Position numbers and translations under genes: made by a program. From the NCBI GenBank assembly GCA_964540515.1, contig CAZIMS010000010.1, positions 1 to 64,000 of the forward strand: a DNA stretch of 64,000 nt. The letters are read 5' to 3'. Shown piece after piece: positions 8,007 to 16,348 of the stretch. The notes beneath the pieces are model-generated. The model saw only the letters and a list, made by a program, of their open reading frames with translations. It had not been told where the DNA came from and did not search any database. The number at the start of each line of letters is the position of its first letter. Position 1 is the stretch's first letter. This DNA comes from JAOAGA01 sp964540515. Lineage in GTDB: Bacteria; CALINM01.

Positions 8007-8237
8007 TTATCCTCTTTGAACCAGTACTTTGTATGAAAACTCGTCAAACTTTTCTACCTTTAAAACTTTATGTCCCTCTTCCTTTAAGCTTCTCGTAACA
8101 TTTACCAGTGGGTCTCCTTCATCAAGGATAATCTCTACAATCTCACCAACTTCCACTTCTTCCAGAAATAATTTTGCCTTTACAAAATTCATTGGGCATA
8201 TAACGCCTTTTAAGTCAAGAACCTTATTATTCTTCAT
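8007..8237 (-). CDS. tusA: TusA/SirA-family sulfur-transfer protein
   Basis: A 76-residue protein with the single-domain TusA layout: LDLKGVICPMNFVKAKL with the persulfide-carrying Cys14 followed by Pro15, then a beta strand, DPLVNV and a conserved EEGHKVL near the C-terminus. TusA proteins relay sulfur as a persulfide to acceptor enzymes. Its start overlaps the end of the sulfite reductase gene by 11 bases, so the two are translationally coupled. A paralogous domain with the cysteine lost is fused to the ATPase gene 4 kb downstream in the same operon. Its partner here could be the sulfite reductase or the sulfur carrier; neither is proven. Confidence 0.93.
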   Translation of the reverse strand: MKNNKVLDLKGVICPMNFVKAKLFLEEVEVGEIVEIILDEGDPLVNVTRSLKEEGHKVLKVEKFDEFSYKVLVQRG

Positions 8238-9087
8238 TTAGTATCTCCTTTAATGCCTTTTCTAATCCATACCTATCAAGGCAATGTCCAAATCTTTCCT
8301 TTTTTCTCCCTTCTCTCTTGTAAAACTCAAAGGCTCTTTTTATAAACTTAAAAAGTTCTTCTTTACTCTCAATAAGGATTTTAGCCTTAGTTCCCAGTCT
8401 TGGTTTTTTTCCCATTGTTCCACCTAAAAAAAGCGTATATCCTGTTTTATCTACCTCCCATGCCTGAACAGGACAGTTGTTAATGCAAATGCCGCAGAGG
8501 ATGCATTTATCAATCTCAAGTATATATTTATCATCTTTTTTCGTGATAGCCTCAGTTGGACAAACATTGATACATAATGAACAATCTATACATTTTTTCT
8601 CGTCCCATTTTGGAAGCACACCCCCCATAACCCCAACATCATTTTCAATAGGCTTTGAACAGTTATTGGGGCATCCAGAAACTGCTATCTTAAATTTTCC
8701 AGGGGCTTCTTTTCTAAAATAAAGCTCATCCAGTTCTTTTGCCAGTAGCTTGGTTTCAATTATCCCATATTTACACGTTTTTGCTCCTGGACAAGCAACA
8801 ATTCCCCTTCCTCTTGGGCCGCATGCACCAAGAACAATACCGCCTTCTTCAAGCTCTTTTTTAGCAGACATTACCTTATCTTTATAAACATTATGAATCT
8901 CAAATCCCTGGCGGGTGGTCAGATGAACATTGCCATCTCCATATTTTTTTGATACCCTTGAGATAACCTCAAGCTCCTTAAATGAAAAATCTCCAGCGAC
9001 AGATTTGATTCTTATTAAAAAATAATCCTTTTGCTTTTGCTGAATTATTCCTACTCTTTTTAACTCATCTAAGTTTACTAAATTCAT
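8227..9087 (-). CDS. Small siroheme sulfite reductase with 2[4Fe-4S] ferredoxin domain
   Basis: A 286-residue protein with the nitrite/sulfite reductase ferredoxin-like fold. Cys99-x5-Cys105 and Cys139-x3-Cys143 (SGCPNNCSKP) are the ligands of the coupled siroheme and [4Fe-4S]. An inserted ferredoxin domain has two CxxCxxCxxxC sets at Cys166-176 and Cys195-205. This build resembles AsrC and the small Dsr-like sulfite reductases, not the 570-residue CysI. It would reduce sulfite to sulfide for CysK and MetY. The first gene of the operon, it sits about 30 bases from a likely promoter start and has a GGAG ribosome site. Use of ferredoxin as electron source is inferred from the Fe-S domain. Confidence 0.9.
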   Translation of the reverse strand: MNLVNLDELKRVGIIQQKQKDYFLIRIKSVAGDFSFKELEVISRVSKKYGDGNVHLTTRQGFEIHNVYKDKVMSAKKELEEGGIVLGACGPRGRGIVACPGAKTCKYGIIETKLLAKELDELYFRKEAPGKFKIAVSGCPNNCSKPIENDVGVMGGVLPKWDEKKCIDCSLCINVCPTEAITKKDDKYILEIDKCILCGICINNCPVQAWEVDKTGYTLFLGGTMGKKPRLGTKAKILIESKEELFKFIKRAFEFYKREGRKKERFGHCLDRYGLEKALKEILNEE

Positions 9088-9117
9088 TGTAGAATCTCCA
9101 AAGTTTCTTATTAATTT

Positions 9118-9140
9118 AATAGTAAATATAATTTATTATT
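9118..9140. promoter_or_regulatory. 23-bp dyad over the -10 element, candidate operator
   Basis: Arms AATAGTAAAT and ATTTATTATT flank a 3-base centre, with 9 of 10 positions paired. The dyad covers the -10 and start site of the sulfur operon, the usual place for a repressor site. AT richness raises the chance of coincidence. Confidence 0.4.
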
Positions 9141-9153
9141 GTAAAGTTGTCAA
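9125..9153 (-). promoter_or_regulatory. Sigma70-type promoter of the sulfur operon
   Basis: Read on the minus strand: TTGACA (9153-9148), 17-base spacer, TATATT (9130-9125). This is a near-consensus promoter placing the transcript start near 9118, about 30 bases before the sulfite reductase ATG. No other good promoter or terminator was seen in the twelve genes downstream. Confidence 0.8.
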
Positions 9154-9206
9154 GTAATATTTTTTTAAATGTAAACTACAAATAGAAATGTCTGCTTTTT
9201 ACACAT

Positions 9207-9305
9207 TTAGAAATGTCCTATTTTAGAAGAAGGTTTCTTTCTCCAAGGGTGGTCTTTTGGAGGAATATATTTCTTCTTTCCTTTAAAAGCTTTTTTGTTA
9301 TGGGG
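9207..9305 (-). pseudogene. C-terminal remnant of an integrase-type transposase
   Basis: Read on the minus strand, about 33 codons end at a stop at 9207-9209 and include KKYIPPKDHPWRKK, a tail pattern common in transposases of DDE/integrase-core insertion sequences. The direct repeat TAGAAATGTC at 9183-9192 and 9208-9217 looks like the repeated terminal region of such an element. Nothing upstream continues the frame, so only the tail is left. The exact IS family is uncertain (IS21- or IS481-like). Confidence 0.55.
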
Positions 9306-9316
9306 TGGTCTCAGAT

Positions 9317-9660
9317 GTCAATAGTGGACACGAATTGGGTCATACTAACATCTTTTTTTATAATATTTCTTTTCATAAGCAACTGGTGATAAATACTCAA
9401 GTTTTGCCTGTTTTCTTTGACGATTATAAAATATCTATAAATACTCTCTTATATCTTCCATCGCCTCTTTTTTTGCTTCTATATTTTCGGTGATATACAA
9501 GTTCCTTGCTTAAGGATCCCCCAAAAACTCTCCATAGGGGCATTGTCATAACAGTTACCTTTTATTCTCATTGATGCTCTTATCCCAAACTGTTCAAGTG
9601 GTATTATTTATTCATTAATAAATTTCTGGGAGTTGATGGATTCACAATCCTTCCCTCAAT
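9317..9660 (-). pseudogene. Decayed IS3-family transposase (OrfB C-terminal part)
   Basis: The minus strand shows pieces of an IS3 OrfB in two or more frames. LEQFGIRASM-RIKGNCYDNAPMESF lies around 9590-9530. After a frame change, FYNRQRKQAKLEYLSPVAYE lies around 9430-9370, with an internal stop just before FYNRQ and a final stop at 9345-9347. These are the D-N-x-P-M-E-S-F and LSPV-x-Y hallmarks of the IS3 catalytic domain. TGTCAATAGTGGACACG from 9317 looks like the terminal inverted repeat; no matching copy was seen on the other side. The gene cannot make an active transposase. Confidence 0.75.
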
Positions 9661-9888
9661 TATAAGTTTTACTGCTTACACCCAAAATCTTTTGTGTACT
9701 TGCCATAGGGTAATCTCTCCATTTGGAACCTACTTATTTGTATTATTACAATTAGTGTCGACTTTTCCAATAGTACGCTCTATGGCAGAAAATTCAGTTT
9801 GCTTTTTGACAATTTTTTGTTTTAGAACTTTTATTTGTGGCTTTTAGAAAGTTATTATTTGTGGATGACAAAAATTTATTCGAAGAAG

Positions 9889-9917
9889 AGGCCTCTGTCC
9901 GAAAGCTACAGAGGCCT
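9889..9917 (-). terminator. Hairpin terminator after the metal-efflux operon
   Basis: A perfect 10-bp stem AGGCCTCTGT/ACAGAGGCCT with a 9-base loop lies 21 bases beyond the last efflux-operon gene. On the plus strand it is followed by a T-rich tract (TTATTTTATTTTTT); on the minus strand a weaker T run comes about 13 bases later. It may act in both directions. Confidence 0.75.
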
Positions 9918-9938
9918 TTATTTTATTTTTTCTTCCTC

Positions 9939-10412
9939 TTAATTTTTAATCTTAAAATTAAAGATAGCCTCTTCTCCCTTTTCTGTTACTACTTTTAGTT
10001 CCGCACTGTAGGTTCCTTTATCTTTCAAAGAGATATCTGAGCCGTAATGACCTTGCATAAACATTAAGCTGTATTCCCTTGCCTCTTTTAAAGAGATTTT
10101 TAGGGTTGCCCCTTTAATTTTGCCAATTTTTTCATTACCTACAATTTTAAAGGAGATATGATGTGTAAGATTTGGATCCATCTTGCTCATATCTATTTTG
10201 ATGTTGCTATCTTTCATCATTGCCTTCATCGCACTCTCGATATCATTGAGCCATGCCTCTACCTTAACGCCTTTAACCTCTCCTTTAAAAATACTTTTCC
10301 CTAAAGATGACGGACCATGGCCTCCCTTCTTACCTTTTTCATGGTCGTGTTGAGCAAAGCCTAAATTGCTAAACAGAAAAACAATTAAGAATACAAAAAA
10401 AACCCTTTTCAT
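9939..10412 (-). CDS. His-rich periplasmic protein of the Cus-type efflux operon
   Basis: A 157-residue protein with a signal peptide ending LGFA before QHDHEKGKKGGHG, so the mature N-terminus is rich in His and Gly, as in metal-binding tails. The rest holds Met clusters (SAMKAMMKD, KIDMSKMDPN) and a beta-rich C-terminal half ending in alternating strands, with SLMFMQGHYG. I do not recognise a named family. Its ATG overlaps the stop of the RND pump by 4 bases, so it is the last gene of the efflux operon. A periplasmic Cu/Ag chaperone or metal buffer for the pump is a reasonable inference from His, Met and position. Confidence 0.75.
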   Translation of the reverse strand: MKRVFFVFLIVFLFSNLGFAQHDHEKGKKGGHGPSSLGKSIFKGEVKGVKVEAWLNDIESAMKAMMKDSNIKIDMSKMDPNLTHHISFKIVGNEKIGKIKGATLKISLKEAREYSLMFMQGHYGSDISLKDKGTYSAELKVVTEKGEEAIFNFKIKN

Positions 10413-13400
10413 ATAACCTCCTTATGTTTATTTAATTCTCTTTTTCTCCAAAGAAGATAAATTGCTGGATATACTAAAAGCTCCATTAAAAATGAGGTAG
10501 TAAGACCTCCAACCATTGGTGCTGCAATTCTTTTCATCATATCTGCGCCTGTTCCTGTAGCCCACATTATTGGCATGAGACCTATCATAGAAGTAAAAAC
10601 TGTCATTATTTTAGGTCTAACCCTTTTTACGGCTCCATTAATAATTGCAGTTTTTAACTCATCAAGAGTGTTTAATTTCCCCTTCTTTTTGGCATCCTCA
10701 TAGGCTAAATCTAAAAAGACAAGCATAAATACGCCCGTCTCGGCATCAAGCCCCATAAGGGCAATCATACCAACCCAAACCGCAATCGATATATTGTAGT
10801 CAAGTAGATAAATAAGCAATATAGCTCCAACTAATGAAAAAGGCACCGCAAGAAGTACCATAAAGGTTTTAACAACGGAGCGAGTATTTAGATAGAGGAT
10901 AAAAATTATCAACACAAAGGTAATGGGAAGTATTATCTTTAACCTTTCTTTTACCCTCAACATATTCTCATACTGACCGCTAAAAGAGAGTGTGTATCCC
11001 TGAGGCATCTTAAGCTTTTTTGAAAGCTCTTTTTTTGCCAAATTAACATATGTACCAATATCAACGTTCTCAATATCTACATAGACATAGCCTGAGATCA
11101 TACCATTTTCATTTCTTATCATTGAAGGGCCATAGGCTAAAGTCAAATCAGCAAGCTCTCCTAAGGGGATTTGGGTACCCATCATAGTTGTTACGAGAAC
11201 CCTTTCTAATGCATCTATCCTATTTCTAAAATCTCTATCGTACCTTACATTTATAGAGTATCTCTCTCTACCTTCAATAGTAGTAATTATTCTTTCTCCG
11301 CCAATAGCCGTTGATATAACCATCTGTAAATCCGAAAGAGTAAGTCCATATTTAGCTAATGCTGCCCTTCGAGGAGTAAAATTTATATAGTAACCACCTC
11401 CAACCCTTTCTGCAAATACACTTCTCGTCCCCTTTAAACCTTTTAGTATATGTTCTATATCAATACCTATCTTCTCGATAGTTTTTATGTCCTCTCCCAT
11501 TATTTTTATACCAATGGGAGTTCTAACTCCTGTTGTAAGCATATCAATCCTACCTTTAATAGGCATTGTCCATGCATTTGTATTGCCAGGTATCTGAAGA
11601 GCCCTATCCATCTCAGATATAAGCTCTTCGTAAGATATCCTATCGTCCCAAATAGGACGAAATATCTTTTTTAAAATCTCTGGTGCCCAATCTGAGTACC
11701 ATCTCTTCTTCTCTCGCCATTCATCTTTTGGCTTTAAGACAACTGTTGTCTCCATCATTGAAAATGGTGCAGGATCTGTTGAGGTATCTGCCCTCCCTGC
11801 CTTGCCAAAAACAGTTTCTACCTCAGGGAAGGATTTTAAGATTTTATCTTGAAGAACAAGTAGCTTCTTTGCTTCAGTAACTGATATACCAGGCAAGGTA
11901 GTGGGCATATAAAGTATTGTCCCTTCGTTTAAAGGGGGCATAAACTCTGAACCCAACTTAAGATAAAGGGGAATAACTGATAAAACTATGATAAGTGCTC
12001 CTAAAATTATCTTCTTTGGATGTTCTAAGACTAACTTACAAGCAGGCTCATAGATTTTGAAAAGAAATCTGCTTATAGGATGTTTCTCCTCTGAGTAATA
12101 CTTACCAACAAAAAGAGAAGTTGCAAGATTTGCTAAAAATTTTGGTTTAAAGCTAAAGGGGTCAAGTCGAGTAAAAAACATCCTCACTGCAGGGTCTAAA
12201 GTAATGGCGAGGATAGATGCCAAAACCATTGTAAGGGTCTTTGTCCAGGCGAGGGGTTTAAAAAGCCTTCCTTCTTGATCTACGAGGGTAAAAACTGGAA
12301 GAAAGGATACAGTGATTACAAGCAAAGAGAAGAATACAGAAGGTCCAACCTCCATTAGCGCTTCTAATCTAATCTTATGAAAGTCTCCCTTTCTACCATC
12401 GGCAATCCAATGTTCTATCTTTTTATAGGCATTCTCAACCTCAACTATCGCACCATCAACAAGAACACCTATAGATATAGCAATTCCAGCAAGACTCATA
12501 ATGTTTGAAGTGATATTCATACCATATATGGGGATAAAGGCTAAAAGTACCGAGATAGGTATAGTAATAATGGGCACTAAGGCAGAGGGAAAATGCCAAA
12601 GAAATATTAATATGACAAGACTAACAATTATTATCTCTTCAATGAGGCTATTTTTTAATGTATTTATAGCCTTCTCTATTAGGTCTGATCTGTCATAGGT
12701 TGTTACAATCTCTATACCTTCTGGGAGACCTGGTTTAATCTCTTCTATCTTTTCCTTAACCCTTTTAATTATATTAAGGGCATTCTCTTTATGTCTCATT
12801 ATAACTATACCACCAACTACCTCTCCTTCTCCATTTAACTCTGCAAGCCCTCTTCTTATCTCTGGGCCTGTAGTAACCGTAGCTAAATCACTTAAGTATA
12901 CCGCTGTTCCTCTTACTGACTTTACGGCTACCTTTTTTAAAGCCTCAAGATTTTTAATGTAGCCCTCTGCAGTTACCATATACTCTTTACCAGTCCACTC
13001 TATAAGTCGACCACCCATCTCGTTGCTACTACTTTTGATTGCATTTACAACATCCATAATGGAGACGTTGTAAGCCTGTAAACGAGTAGGATTTATTAAT
13101 ACTTGGTATTGTTTTTCAAAACCACCTATTGTGGCAACCTCAGCAACACCTGGTACGCTCTGAAGGGCATACTTAATATACCAATCCTGAAGAGTTCTTA
13201 GTTCTGATAAGTCATATTTCCCAGATTTATCAACAAGGGCATACTGAAAAACCCACCCAACTCCTGTAGCATCAGGACCTACCTCTGTCCTCGCGCCTTC
13301 TGGAAGTCTTCCTTGTATCTTTGAGAGATACTCTAATACTCTACTTCTTGCCCAGTAGATATCTGTTCTATCCTCAAAAATTATATATATATAGGAAAAT

Positions 13401-13663
13401 CCATAATCGCTAAAGCCTCTAATTGCCTTTACTTTTGGTGCCCCAAGAAGGCTACTTACTATTGGGTAAGTAACCTGGTCCTCTATAATAGAAGGGCTTC
13501 TATCCCATTTTGTGTAAATGATTACTTGTGTATCGCTTAGGTCTGGAATGGCATCAAGGGGGGTATTTTTCATAGTATAAAAGGCATATACAGAAAGGGC
13601 TAAGGTAATTAGAATAACAAAGAGTTTGTTATTTGCCGAAAAGGCTATAATCTTTTTAATCAT
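10409..13663 (-). CDS. cusA: CusA/CzcA-family heavy-metal efflux RND pump
   Basis: A 1084-residue RND pump of the heavy-metal efflux class, of full length. Hallmarks are PLDAIPDLSDTQVIIYTKW near the N-terminus, SIGVLVDGAIVEVENAYKK in the proton-relay membrane helix, and MALMGLDAETGVFMLVFL-like TM10. Periplasmic DPAPFSMMETTVVLKPK and GRIDMLTTGVRTPIGIK carry the methionines used by CusA for Cu(I)/Ag(I). Twelve membrane helices are expected. It would take metal from the periplasm or cytoplasm and expel it through the CusB/CusC partners encoded upstream. Copper/silver is favoured over zinc/cobalt by the methionines. Its start overlaps the cusB end by 8 bases. Confidence 0.93.
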   Translation of the reverse strand: MIKKIIAFSANNKLFVILITLALSVYAFYTMKNTPLDAIPDLSDTQVIIYTKWDRSPSIIEDQVTYPIVSSLLGAPKVKAIRGFSDYGFSYIYIIFEDRTDIYWARSRVLEYLSKIQGRLPEGARTEVGPDATGVGWVFQYALVDKSGKYDLSELRTLQDWYIKYALQSVPGVAEVATIGGFEKQYQVLINPTRLQAYNVSIMDVVNAIKSSSNEMGGRLIEWTGKEYMVTAEGYIKNLEALKKVAVKSVRGTAVYLSDLATVTTGPEIRRGLAELNGEGEVVGGIVIMRHKENALNIIKRVKEKIEEIKPGLPEGIEIVTTYDRSDLIEKAINTLKNSLIEEIIIVSLVILIFLWHFPSALVPIITIPISVLLAFIPIYGMNITSNIMSLAGIAISIGVLVDGAIVEVENAYKKIEHWIADGRKGDFHKIRLEALMEVGPSVFFSLLVITVSFLPVFTLVDQEGRLFKPLAWTKTLTMVLASILAITLDPAVRMFFTRLDPFSFKPKFLANLATSLFVGKYYSEEKHPISRFLFKIYEPACKLVLEHPKKIILGALIIVLSVIPLYLKLGSEFMPPLNEGTILYMPTTLPGISVTEAKKLLVLQDKILKSFPEVETVFGKAGRADTSTDPAPFSMMETTVVLKPKDEWREKKRWYSDWAPEILKKIFRPIWDDRISYEELISEMDRALQIPGNTNAWTMPIKGRIDMLTTGVRTPIGIKIMGEDIKTIEKIGIDIEHILKGLKGTRSVFAERVGGGYYINFTPRRAALAKYGLTLSDLQMVISTAIGGERIITTIEGRERYSINVRYDRDFRNRIDALERVLVTTMMGTQIPLGELADLTLAYGPSMIRNENGMISGYVYVDIENVDIGTYVNLAKKELSKKLKMPQGYTLSFSGQYENMLRVKERLKIILPITFVLIIFILYLNTRSVVKTFMVLLAVPFSLVGAILLIYLLDYNISIAVWVGMIALMGLDAETGVFMLVFLDLAYEDAKKKGKLNTLDELKTAIINGAVKRVRPKIMTVFTSMIGLMPIMWATGTGADMMKRIAAPMVGGLTTSFLMELLVYPAIYLLWRKRELNKHKEVI

Positions 13664-14930
13664 TCTTATCTTCCATAACCCTTTTGAAGGCAGCTTTAAG
13701 AGATGATTCTGAGTCTATTAAAAAGTTGGCAGAGCTAACTACCTCATCTCCCACTTTAAGTCCCTCTAATATTTCGTAATAACCATCACCGCTTAAAAGA
13801 CCTGTTTTTACAAGCACTGGTTTGAGATGATTATCTTTGCTCTTAACAAAAACATACTCTCTTGTTCCAGTCCTAAATACAGCACTCTCTGATGCACTAA
13901 TCTTTTTACCAATAGAGTATATTATTTTTGCCTCTCCATACATCTGTGGCTTAAGTTCGAGGTTTTTATTATTTATATCTAACCTCACTTTCAATGTCCT
14001 TGTCTCATTGTTTACAGTTGGGTAGATAAAACTTACTTTCCCAAAGAATCTTTTATTTTTCCAGAAAGGAAGGGAAAGCTCAACAGGCGCCCCTATATTT
14101 ACATAGGGTATGTCAGGCTGATAGATATCTACCTCTGCCCAGACGGAGGTTAGGTCAGAAATATTCATTAGTATATCGTTCATCATAACTCTCTGACCTT
14201 CGAAGATATTCTTTTCTAAAACATAACCACTGGCAGGAGAGTAGTAGGTTACACTTTTTTCTGCCTTTCTTAATCTTTCAAGCTCTTTTATATCATCTTC
14301 ACTCATATCAAGTAGCTTGAGTCTTTCCTTAGCCGAATCTCTTAAAGTTTCTAAATTAGCCCTTAAATTTATATTATTAATCTTCTCAAGAGCTTTAATA
14401 ACTGATAAATACTCTTCTTGGGCTGACAAAAGTTCCTGACTAAAAACCTTAAAAAGGGGATCTCCCTTTTTTACGTACTGTCCTGTTTGATTTATGTATA
14501 ACTTTTCAATCCAACCAGAAATTTTTGGGCTAACTTTATATACCCTACTTTCATCTGGCACTATAGTAGCATTTGCTATGACCTCTTTTTTTATCTCCCT
14601 CCTTTCTACTCGCTCAAAGGTAACTCCTAAAAGTTTTGCCTCCTCATCAGAGATATATACCTCTGTTAAATCCTTGATCTCTTCTTCATCTTCTTTTCTT
14701 CGAGCCTTTTGTTCATCTCTTTTAAGAGGCACAAGGTCCATACCACAAATAGGGCAACTACCAGGCTTATCTGATATTATCTGAGGATGCATAGGACAGG
14801 TATAGAGCTGCTTTTTTTCATCTTCGTGGACATGCGCTTCTTTGGATTCCCTATGCTGAAAATAATAAATAGTTAAAGAAGAAAACAAGGTAAAAATAAG
14901 CAAAGTTATTAAAAGTTTTTTTCTTTTCAT
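13656..14930 (-). CDS. cusB: CusB-type periplasmic adaptor with heavy-metal-binding domain
   Basis: A 424-residue membrane-fusion protein. After an N-terminal anchor (residues 5-24) and a His/Glu stretch comes a heavy-metal-binding domain, YTCPMHPQ at 43-50 and CPICGMDLVPL at 59-69. Next come a lipoyl/barrel-sandwich region split by a coiled coil (about 190-235), and a beta-barrel and membrane-proximal domain. This is the build of CusB-like adaptors joining the RND pump to an outer-membrane channel. The Cys/Met/His pair in the extra domain suggests metal capture before transfer to CusA. It overlaps the outer-membrane channel gene by 4 bases (ATGA). Confidence 0.92.
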   Translation of the reverse strand: MKRKKLLITLLIFTLFSSLTIYYFQHRESKEAHVHEDEKKQLYTCPMHPQIISDKPGSCPICGMDLVPLKRDEQKARRKEDEEEIKDLTEVYISDEEAKLLGVTFERVERREIKKEVIANATIVPDESRVYKVSPKISGWIEKLYINQTGQYVKKGDPLFKVFSQELLSAQEEYLSVIKALEKINNINLRANLETLRDSAKERLKLLDMSEDDIKELERLRKAEKSVTYYSPASGYVLEKNIFEGQRVMMNDILMNISDLTSVWAEVDIYQPDIPYVNIGAPVELSLPFWKNKRFFGKVSFIYPTVNNETRTLKVRLDINNKNLELKPQMYGEAKIIYSIGKKISASESAVFRTGTREYVFVKSKDNHLKPVLVKTGLLSGDGYYEILEGLKVGDEVVSSANFLIDSESSLKAAFKRVMEDKND

Positions 14931-16177
14931 CTTAAAATTTCCACTCCCATAAGTGAGTTAAGTTGGGAGATAGCTGAAAGATATTCTTTATTTATCATTA
15001 CTAACTCCCTTTTATATTTAAGAAGTATTCTTAAGGTGTCTATAGCAGGCATAAAATCGCCAGAACCGCTTTTATATCTGGAAACTATAGTTTCTAATAG
15101 AAGCTCATTTTGTGGTATTAGCTCTTCTTTATAAAGTTTGTAAAGTTCCTTCCACTTTTTTAGCTGGCTTAAAATACTCTCAGCTTTAGATTTGAGCTCA
15201 TTTCTTTTATCATTCAAAAGGGCATCGACCATACTCTTTTTCCTCTGCATCTCTGTAATCATAGGTATATTTTTTCCTTTGTACCACAAGGGGATATTAA
15301 AAATAACCATGGCGCTAATCATATCAGGTCTTTTCATTCCCATAGGGGAGCTATCTCTTTGCATATAGGAGAAACTTAGCTCCATGTCAGGGTAGTACTC
15401 CCTCACTCTAAGTTCCACCTCCCCCTCACTAATCTCCTTCTCAATATTTAAAATTTTAATATCAGGATTGTTATTTAAAATATCATTTAGTACGTTCTCG
15501 GCATTTATCTCATTAAAATAAACAGAAGAAAAGTTTTGAAAGGCTATATCTACTTCTCTTCCCACTAAGTAATATATATTGTTGACAAGCTCTCGCTCTT
15601 TTTGATTTAGTGATATTATCTCTTCATCAATCATTGTCTTTTCGACATTTGCCTTGATTACGTTAGTTAGACTACCCATCCCTGTCTTGCTGCCAACTGT
15701 CTCTATATCAATTAGAAGGCTAATATATTCTTTCAAATCTTCAAGGATTTTATAAGATTCTCTTACATAATAAGTCTCATAAAGGCTCATCCTTAGCATG
15801 TGAAGCATCTCAACTCTCTCTTTTCTTAATCTCTCTAAGGCTCTATGGTATTCTTTTATGGCTACCTCTTCCTTAGTTTTTAGCTTACCTCCTAAAGGAA
15901 ACATCTGAGAGATACCGATCTCTTTGGTTGTCATATCTTCATTTCTCAAAGAAAAATCATTGGTAGGAATATTGTTTAAAGCTATCTTTAGCTTAGGATC
16001 TTCTAAACTTTTCGTTGATAAGGCCCTTTTTTTAAGCATCTCTATCTCATAAACCATTGCTTTAAGTCTTGGATTTTCTGTTATTAAAATATTTTGTATT
16101 TCTGGTGAAGTTAGACCTGATGCCCATAAATTTGAATATACAAGCGAGAATAATATATATAAGATTAAAATCTTCAT
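14927..16177 (-). CDS. TolC/CusC-family outer-membrane efflux channel
   Basis: An outer-membrane efflux protein of about 416 residues from the preferred start. The frame is open to 16228, but the ATG at 16177 begins MKILILYILFSLVYSNLWASG, a clean signal peptide. The upstream part also overlaps a sigma54-like promoter. The mature protein is helical with long heptad stretches in two halves (about 40-210 and 230-400), as in TolC. It opens the CusCBA operon. No ribosome site is evident before either start. No acylation cysteine follows the signal peptide, unlike E. coli CusC. Confidence 0.85.
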   Translation of the reverse strand: MKILILYILFSLVYSNLWASGLTSPEIQNILITENPRLKAMVYEIEMLKKRALSTKSLEDPKLKIALNNIPTNDFSLRNEDMTTKEIGISQMFPLGGKLKTKEEVAIKEYHRALERLRKERVEMLHMLRMSLYETYYVRESYKILEDLKEYISLLIDIETVGSKTGMGSLTNVIKANVEKTMIDEEIISLNQKERELVNNIYYLVGREVDIAFQNFSSVYFNEINAENVLNDILNNNPDIKILNIEKEISEGEVELRVREYYPDMELSFSYMQRDSSPMGMKRPDMISAMVIFNIPLWYKGKNIPMITEMQRKKSMVDALLNDKRNELKSKAESILSQLKKWKELYKLYKEELIPQNELLLETIVSRYKSGSGDFMPAIDTLRILLKYKRELVMINKEYLSAISQLNSLMGVEILR

Positions 16178-16216
16178 AACTCTAAATATAACTAAACGTC
16201 TTAACACGTCAAATAA

Positions 16217-16233
16217 AACAAATATCATACCAA
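16217..16233 (-). promoter_or_regulatory. Possible sigma54 promoter of the efflux operon
   Basis: The minus strand reads TTGGTAT, five bases, then TTTGT, which resembles TGGCAC-N5-TTGCA with the GG/G spacing right but the -12 GC weak. It lies about 40 bases before the preferred channel start, and an NtrC-family activator gene lies directly upstream. Confidence 0.35.
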
Positions 16234-16288
16234 TGATGTAAATTACTGATTTTAATTATAAAAAATTCAAAGGAGAGGAAAACTTGGA

Positions 16289-16328
16289 GAATATTCTACA
16301 AACTTTTTATCTATTTTGTAGAATATTC
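16289..16328. promoter_or_regulatory. Perfect 14-bp inverted repeat, candidate activator site
   Basis: GAATATTCTACAAA at 16289-16302 is repeated inverted at 16315-16328 around a 12-base centre. It lies between the response-regulator stop and the efflux operon, about 60 bases upstream of the sigma54-like site, where NtrC-type activators bind. It has no T tract, so a terminator is less likely. Confidence 0.55.
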
Positions 16329-16348
16329 AACACTTGAGAGGGTTTATA

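Larger units (their letters stand above)
9088..9938. other. Gene-free stretch between sulfur and metal-efflux operons
   Basis: This 851-base stretch holds the sulfur operon promoter at its left end, two transposase remnants in the middle, and a strong hairpin at its right end. From about 9670 to 9880 I see no coding frame or RNA that I can support; it may be further decayed insertion-sequence DNA. Confidence 0.7.

Noticed and set aside
16178..16228. 17-residue N-terminal extension of the outer-membrane channel
   Set aside because: It precedes a proper signal peptide and lies in a sigma54-like promoter; the ATG at 16177 is a better start.
16289..16328. Inverted repeat as terminator of the response regulator
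   Set aside because: No T tract follows on either strand and the stem is AT-rich; an activator site fits better, though not proven.
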